DNA from: Deroplatys truncata
Lineage: Eukaryota; Arthropoda; Insecta; Mantodea; Mantidae
Direction of reading: 5' to 3'
DNA length: 64,000 nucleotides
Assembly (NCBI GenBank): GCA_030765065.1
Contig: CM060976.1
Span: 59,504,539-59,568,538 of the forward strand
The notes below the pieces were generated by a model. That model did not search any database, had not been told where the DNA came from, and saw nothing but the letters and a program-made list of their open reading frames with translations. The position numbers were made by a program, and so were the translations under genes. How positions within the stretch are numbered: position 1 is the stretch's first letter; every line of letters begins with the position of its first letter. This document shows positions 58,622-64,000 of the stretch, in pieces.

Positions 58622-59725
58622 AAAAAATCTGATGTGTTACACTCACATGACTTTCTCTACTCTTGTACAATCTATTTTTACAAACGCCTATTCTCCATAT
58701 ACCTCATATTAATCGAGATATCGAGATGTCAATCTTATTGGTAATTTTCTTGTAGATGCAAGGGGAATATGATAGGTTTTAAGCGATAGTCAAATATTTT
58801 AACGCTGGTTGCTATGTGGCGCATTCCATTCTCTTTGCATGTCCAGGACATAAAAAAATCTGATGTGTTACACTCACATGACTTTCTCTACTCTTGTACA
58901 ATCTATTTTTACAAACGCCTGTTCTCCATATGCTTCATATTAATCGAGATATCGAGATGTCAATCTTATTTGTAATTTTCTTGTAGATGCAAGGGGAATA
59001 TGGTGGCTTTTAAGCGATAGTCAAATATTTTATCGCTGGTTGCTATGTGGCGCATTCCATTCTCTTTGCATGTCCAGGACATAAAAAAATGAATAACGAA
59101 TTTGAGAAAAAGTATAAGTATTGCAAAATTTAAGGGATTAACAAACAATATCTCGAAAACGGTTCACTCAACAAAAAAAATGTATATGATATAACTTGTG
59201 TATTTTAACGCGATCTACATTTTTTGTGTAGTAAAATTTTGTCTATCTCTTATGGTTTACCAGTTATGCAAAAGTCGTTCACAATGAAGAATACTTTTGG
59301 AGACATTCCCAGAAATTTCGAGATATACATTTCATTTCTCATGACATTATCGTAAACATATGATATTTTAATCAAAATCGTTAGAGCCATTTTTGAGAAA
59401 ATTAAAATTTTCGAAAAATGTTCCATGTAAAGGTTAGTCTGGGGTGGAGGGATTTTCTTGAAAATCTTCGTGTCGCATCTCTGGAAGATACTGAACGTAA
59501 ATACCAAGTTTGGTGTTTATCCGACTGTTAGTTTTTGAGTTATGCTGTTCACAGACACACACACACAGACACACACACAGACACGCACACGGACATGTTT
59601 CCAAAAATGCTTTTTTTGGATTCAGGAGGTCTGAAAACATGTATTTCCGGTGAAATCTCGGTATCGAATTTGTGGGTGGAATGCAATACTTCCCCTACTT
59701 ACTATACGTAGTAGAGAAAGTAAAA
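58622..59725 (-). repeat. family R copy 14 with 231-bp tail duplication
   Basis: CTGATGTGTTACACTCACAT starts at 58629 and 58860. The ~231-bp units between and after are nearly identical, both ending CATGTCCAGGACATAAAAAA. The body and CA tract (59551-59590) follow, to the head GTAGTAGAGAAAGTAAAAA. Confidence 0.93.
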
Positions 59726-59819
59726 ATTAATTCAGTAGTAAATGCCTTTTACTTGTCAGAATTAACCAAAAGAATAATTAGTATATTTTATAAGATACAT
59801 GCAAAAATAAAAAGAACAA

Positions 59820-60490
59820 TAAAAATCTTGTTTTACGTTCACACGAGTTCTTCTACCCGCTACAACTTTTTATCTCGACTACACATTATTCTCACTAAAG
59901 CTTATTTTCTGCCTATTTCGCGGTAGGATAAGGATTTTTAGCATTTCGTTAAAGTTAAAAAGGGGCTACAGTAAGCTGAAGCAATTGTCAAAATTTTAAA
60001 AAGCGAGTCGATATAAGCTGGCTTTCCAATTCTACTCTTTGTATGACATCACGAGAAGTAAAAATGCGGACTTAACCCTTAAAAATTTATAGTATACCAG
60101 CAAGTTCAAAATAATAGCAATGAATATTTCAGAAGTTCTTAATGACAAAAAAGGTTATCTAACTGAAATTGTGTATTTTAATGTGATCTACACTTTTGGT
60201 TTAGTAACATTGTGTGCATCTTTCGTGGTTTACCATGTACAAAATTATACAGCATTTAAGCCGAATGAAGAGGACATCACAGGCTATTTGCATTAGATCA
60301 AAATATAAATTTTATTAGGCATGTAAATATGCTAAACATAACCAAAGTCATTAAGAGTATTTTTGAGAAAACAAAGAATAAATTACCAAGCAAAGCATAG
60401 TTTAGTGTGCGGGATTTTATAGTAAATCTTCATTTCACATCCATGAAGGATGCTTAACTTAAATACAAGGTTTAGTGTTTATCCGACAGT

Positions 60491-60535
<45 letters not shown>

Positions 60536-60655
60536 CAAAGTGCTGTTTTTTCTAAAAATGCTTTGTTTTTGTTTTAATTCAAGAGATGTGAAGTATGAAA
60601 TCAAACTTTTGGCTGGAATAATTCGATTTTTTACTGTAAGTAGATGATAAAGTAA
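59820..60655 (-). repeat. family R copy 15 (diverged)
   Basis: Minus orientation: tail AAATCTTGTTTTACGTTCAC, then TTTCGTTAAAGTTAAAAAGG, GTACAAAATTATACAGCATT, GTAGATGATAAAGTAAAAAT. A (TC)n tract at 60494-60531 replaces the usual CA tract. Confidence 0.8.
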
Positions 60656-60786
60656 AAATAAATCATATCTAAAATTACATGCAAAATTCACATAACACGT
60701 AATAACTGAATACTTACATCAGATAAAAGAAACGAGGCTGTCACATTCTGCGGCGGTTTACAGTCTTTGGTTTAACCGTACAATAT

Positions 60787-61915
60787 GTATTACTTTCTCT
60801 GTTACTTACCAATATCCAAGAGAGAAAGTATTGCCTTCAACCAAAAAATTCTATACCAAGATTTCAAAATTAAACTGAGTTTTATTCAAGGTTGCTCTTT
60901 AATTACTATGGTTCTTAGTGTCCCATTGTATAATGGGCGTGAAAGACCAGAAATTTTCCTCAGAAGCTCGTTATCAGGCTTGAGGTTCCTTTAGTGCCGT
61001 AAATCTACGATACGGGACTACTGGCTTTACTTCCCTTCCGAAGGAAGCCATGCTAAGGATTTTTACGCGCGAAAAAAATCCATCACACTCCGCCGGGTTT
61101 AAACCCGCGACCTCGAGAACTAGAGGCTAGCATAGTAGCCCTGTATCATGAAGGACGACGACACGAGATTCGAAGGGAAATACAAGTTTCGAGACTCCCT
61201 GAATCTTATAAAAGCACTTTTCTAAAAAGGCCACTGTGTGTGTAGGTGTGGTGTGTGGTGTGTATGTGTGTGTGTAAAATAAACAAAGCTAAATAAAAAA
61301 ACTACGTAAAGTTAATCAAATACCAAATTCCCAAGATGCGACACGAAGATTCTCAAGAAAATTCTCCATACCAAACTACCGTTTACATGGAAAAATGTTC
61401 GTTATTTTTTTATTCTTTGAAAAATGGCTCTGATAACTTTGATTAAAACAGAATATGTTTGATATGTTTCAATGAAAAATAAAATGATTGAACTTTCTGG
61501 AGACAGCGTGTGAAGTTTCCTCAATTCTGAATTGTTTTTGTACAATTGGTAAGCTACAACAAGAAGTCTTATTATACAAAAAAATGTTAAATTTATGTGA
61601 TATAAAATTTTCTGTAGAGTTAACCATTTCCGACATATTTCTTGTTATTAGTTTTATTTTTCACATACTTGTACTTTTCTGAAATCCGGAAAATTGTTTT
61701 TTTTCGGGGTCATGCAAAGAGCATAGAATTTTAAAACTAGCACATAGCGATAGTCACATTTAAAAATGTGACTATGCTTTACATAACGTATCGTAAATGT
61801 AAACGTGAATTGAAAGTTTATCTATGTTAACAATAAGTAAAATAATAGACTTTATAAAAACAGTTTGTAGAAGAATGAATAGAAAAAACCATTTGAATAC
61901 ACCACCTCAGGTTTT
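60787..61915 (+). repeat. family R copy 16 (interrupted by SINE A)
   Basis: Head TATTACTTTCTCTGTTACTT. ACCAAGATTTCA is followed by the SINE, then resumes as GAAGGGAAATACAAGTTTCG. A GT-rich tract lies at 61230-61275. It ends near GAATAGAAAAAACCATTTGA. Confidence 0.85.
60866..61165 (-). mobile_element. tRNA-derived SINE, family A, in family R copy 16
   Basis: On the minus strand: tRNA-like GCTACTATGCTAGCCTCTAG, perfect T arm CGCGGGTTTAAACCCGGCGG, body CTTCCTTCGGAAGGGAAGTA, 3' end TGAATAAAACTCAGTTTTAA. The flanks AGATTTC (60859-60865) and AGATTCG (61166-61172) are a likely target duplication. It postdates the family R copy it interrupts. Confidence 0.88.
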
Positions 61916-62597
61916 TTTACTACATTCGCTGTAATATCAGTTTATTATTTTTAAGCATTAACGGTTATTTTAACAACTCAGGATTGGAGTAGAAATTGAA
62001 TGAAAATGGGTGAAATGATGCCGAGATCAATAATGAGATAATTGTTCCCAGGTATTTGCCTGATTAAAAAAGTTTGCCGTTTTTAATTTTCTTAAGTTAA
62101 AAACCAATTTATTATATGATATTTAAACTGCAATGACATGATGGTGACTGCAAAATCTTGTATTCATGTTATGATCATGTGCAATAGCTCTAAGCTGAAT
62201 TCAAACGTGTGTCCGGAGATGTAAATACTGTTTTTCTGTATATACTAGCTGACTTATCACGGCTGTCTTTTATAACCTTGAATGATAGGATAATCCAGAA
62301 TCACACGACAAACTTTCAGAGGTTGTCCAGAGATATCTCCGGAATGTTTTGGTATAAGAGACCCACGGTATCCGGCGGCTTCTTACAGAGTAATGATGTA
62401 ATTATGATTTATTCGGGTTGTTACCCCACTCACCCTTGTTTCTAATTTCTATGAAATTACCTTCACAAGAGTGAAGAAGCCTGTATAATATGCAATAACT
62501 AAAGCGTACAACACAGAACACAGAGTAATGCAACATCCCGCTCACTAAATAGTACACTTTTATCACAGCGTGTTTAATCTGATATGTCAGTGTACCG
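61916..62597. other. unassigned stretch
   Basis: A plus open frame (62209-62445) has no recognised domain. Nothing else seen. Confidence 0.35.
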
Positions 62598-62599
62598 TA

Positions 62600-63656
62600 C
62601 AGTATGTAACAGATGCAGAACCCTTCCCTTACAATTATTGTTCAAAATGTCGACCGCCATGATCACGGTTGGGTACAGCGACGCACCCACGACTGTCTTA
62701 CATGCTCAAGTATTTCAGGAGCTTAGCGTACTACTTCCGCGGCTGCGATAATCCTAGCAACCAGGTCCATGCGAGTATCGTCCGGTGTCTCGTAAACTAA
62801 GCTCTTCACATGCCCCCAGAAGTCGTAGTCCACCCGTGTCATGTCTGGTGCCCGAGCTGGCCATAGAACAGGACCACCGAGACCAATCCATTATCGTTCA
62901 AACTGTTCGTCAACGTGGTTCCTAATATCGAATGCAAAATGTGCCGGCGCCCCGTCAAGTTAAAACCACATAAGCTGACGAATTCTTAGCGGTACATCTT
63001 CCAAGAACTGTGGGAGAACATGACTGCGTTCAGTGTATCAGGAGGTACGTAAGGCCCAATGACAAAATCGTTGACAATCTCAGCCCATACATTCACAGCA
63101 AAATGCTATCGATAGGATCGTGTGGATTTTCGTAATCCCATACATTGCTATTCCTATTGTTGAACATGTCCTGTCTTGTAAACTTGGCCTCGTGTATAAA
63201 TACCAAAGCAGGAAAATCGTGGTTTTCTGCGCATGGCTGTAGGAACCAATTTGCAATCTCCGCTCGAAATGGGAAGTCCGATGGCTGCAATGACTGCACC
63301 TTTTGTGGATGATGCGGTTGCAATTGTTGTTCATGTACCACTCTCAAAACAGTTGCTTGGCTTATGTTTAGAGCTCGTGCAACGCGTCGACTACTAGCGG
63401 CAGGATTGTCATCAATCACGAGTAACACATTCTCTTCCAGTTCGGATGTTCTGGCATACCTCACTCAGCCAGTATCTTCCATTCCAACATGGAAAGATCC
63501 AGTTTCTCGTAGGCGCCTATACAGATGCAAAAGTACTGTGATGTTGCCGTCATTGTGGGAACAGCTCAGCATTGCATCGTTGTGTCGCTCTTCCATTGCA
63601 TTCAGTGAACCTATACACGAGGTGCTGTCGGCCAAATTATCAGTAAACCTATCCAT
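62600..63656 (-). pseudogene. DUF4817-type mariner-like transposase, near full length, broken
   Basis: The start is the internal Met of MDRFTDNLADS at 63656, the family's usual N-terminus. HLYRRLRETGSFHVG ends the DUF4817-like domain. RTSELEENVLLVIDDNPAAS and RVARALNISQATVLRVVHEQ form the second HTH. FPALVFIHEAKFTRQD is the first catalytic site, with His where Thr usually precedes Asp, and no Asp. Then, in other frames, VNVWAEIVNDFVIGPYVPPD, a decayed GRRHILH second site, and APDMTRVDYDFWGHVKSLVY with the third Asp. The C-terminus VRQSWVRRCTQP is truncated. Its left end may be CAGTATGTAACAGATG at 62600, after a TA. I could not locate the right end. Confidence 0.85.
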
Positions 63657-63683
63657 GCTTCTGCGTATCACATTAATACACAA

Positions 63684-64000
63684 CTAACACTACCGAGAAA
63701 ACAAAACCCTAGACAGAACCGAACAGGGCTGAATGCAAACTTAAGGGAAACGAGTTCAAGAGGGCAAAACTGTTGTCAACAGTAGGTACTATGAGCGGAT
63801 AGATGTTAACTTTTGTTGTTGTTGTTTTTAGAAATGACTGTACAACATTCTCCTGGGCTAAAATTTACTGTGCGTATATCAGTGCCAAATCCCATTTGTT
63901 AAAAAATTCATAGTTACAAAGCTTCATTTTCTAAAACACGCGTGTTATATCCTTTATTATATCCTTTACCACTTAACAAGATTCCATATTCAATGTGAAA
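63684..64000. other. unassigned end of window
   Basis: May contain the unlocated end of the transposon to its left. No other feature. Confidence 0.35.

Noticed and set aside
14909..61915. Family R as a Helitron
   Set aside because: A small hairpin lies near one end, but the end is not CTRR, the other does not consistently begin TC next to A, and no Rep/helicase sequence is seen.

Overview
The window is non-coding-rich, AT-rich eukaryotic DNA from an animal with a large repeat-filled genome, almost certainly an insect. The evidence is several transposase relics of families typical of arthropods (Tc1, mariner, MATPQEK/DUF4817-type), tRNA-derived SINEs, LINE reverse-transcriptase relics, and an arthropod-style core promoter (TATA plus TCAGT initiator). 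A large-genome insect such as a cockroach or termite fits the texture, but I cannot prove the species. No intact conserved host protein gene is visible. The best host-gene candidates are a small two-ORF locus with a possible 84-nt intron (7.4-8.2 kb, minus strand), one 165-bp candidate internal exon (25.2 kb, minus), and a heat-shock promoter (30.3 kb, minus).

Layout. 0-4.4 kb: an old LINE relic, a 38-bp tandem repeat, and a GC-box/CRE-bearing stretch. 4.4-6.5 kb: a ~415-bp tandem repeat carrying tRNA B-box-like motifs, then a ~70-bp degenerate repeat. 7.4-8.2 kb: the two-ORF locus. 8.5-12.15 kb: a ~3.3-kb minisatellite with a 21-bp unit, about 160 copies and higher-order structure, abutting a palindromic MITE. 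13.4-13.7 kb: a mariner C-terminal relic. 14.9-24.5 kb: copies R1-R4 of the dominant dispersed repeat, with SINEs and a deleted DNA transposon nested among them. 25-27.8 kb: candidate exon, hAT-like element, SINE. 29.4-30.45 kb: LINE RT relic directly downstream, on the same strand, of a heat-shock-type promoter. 31.4-35.1 kb: Tc1-like element, two mariner relics, SINEs. 36.2 kb: complete foldback MITE. 37.9-39.3 kb: THAP-domain relic between inverted repeats. 39.7-46.5 kb: repeats R6-R8, SINE, and a mariner-like element whose two ends are inverted copies of one end. 49.1-50.5 kb: mariner-like element with ~190-bp inverted termini. 50.7-53 kb: a LINE 3' end inserted in a MITE lying between two dispersed-repeat copies. 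55.3-61.9 kb: dense cluster of the dominant repeat (R11-R16). 62.6-63.7 kb: nearly full-length but broken DUF4817-type transposase.

The dominant repeat (called family R here) has at least 16 copies. One end begins TTTTTACTTTCTCTAC and the other ends GTAGAGAAAGTCATGTGAATG. By my coordinates it accounts for roughly a fifth of the window. The pieces do not form a pathway: the window is mainly a record of layered mobile-element insertion, tandem amplification and decay, possibly inside a large intron or intergenic region.
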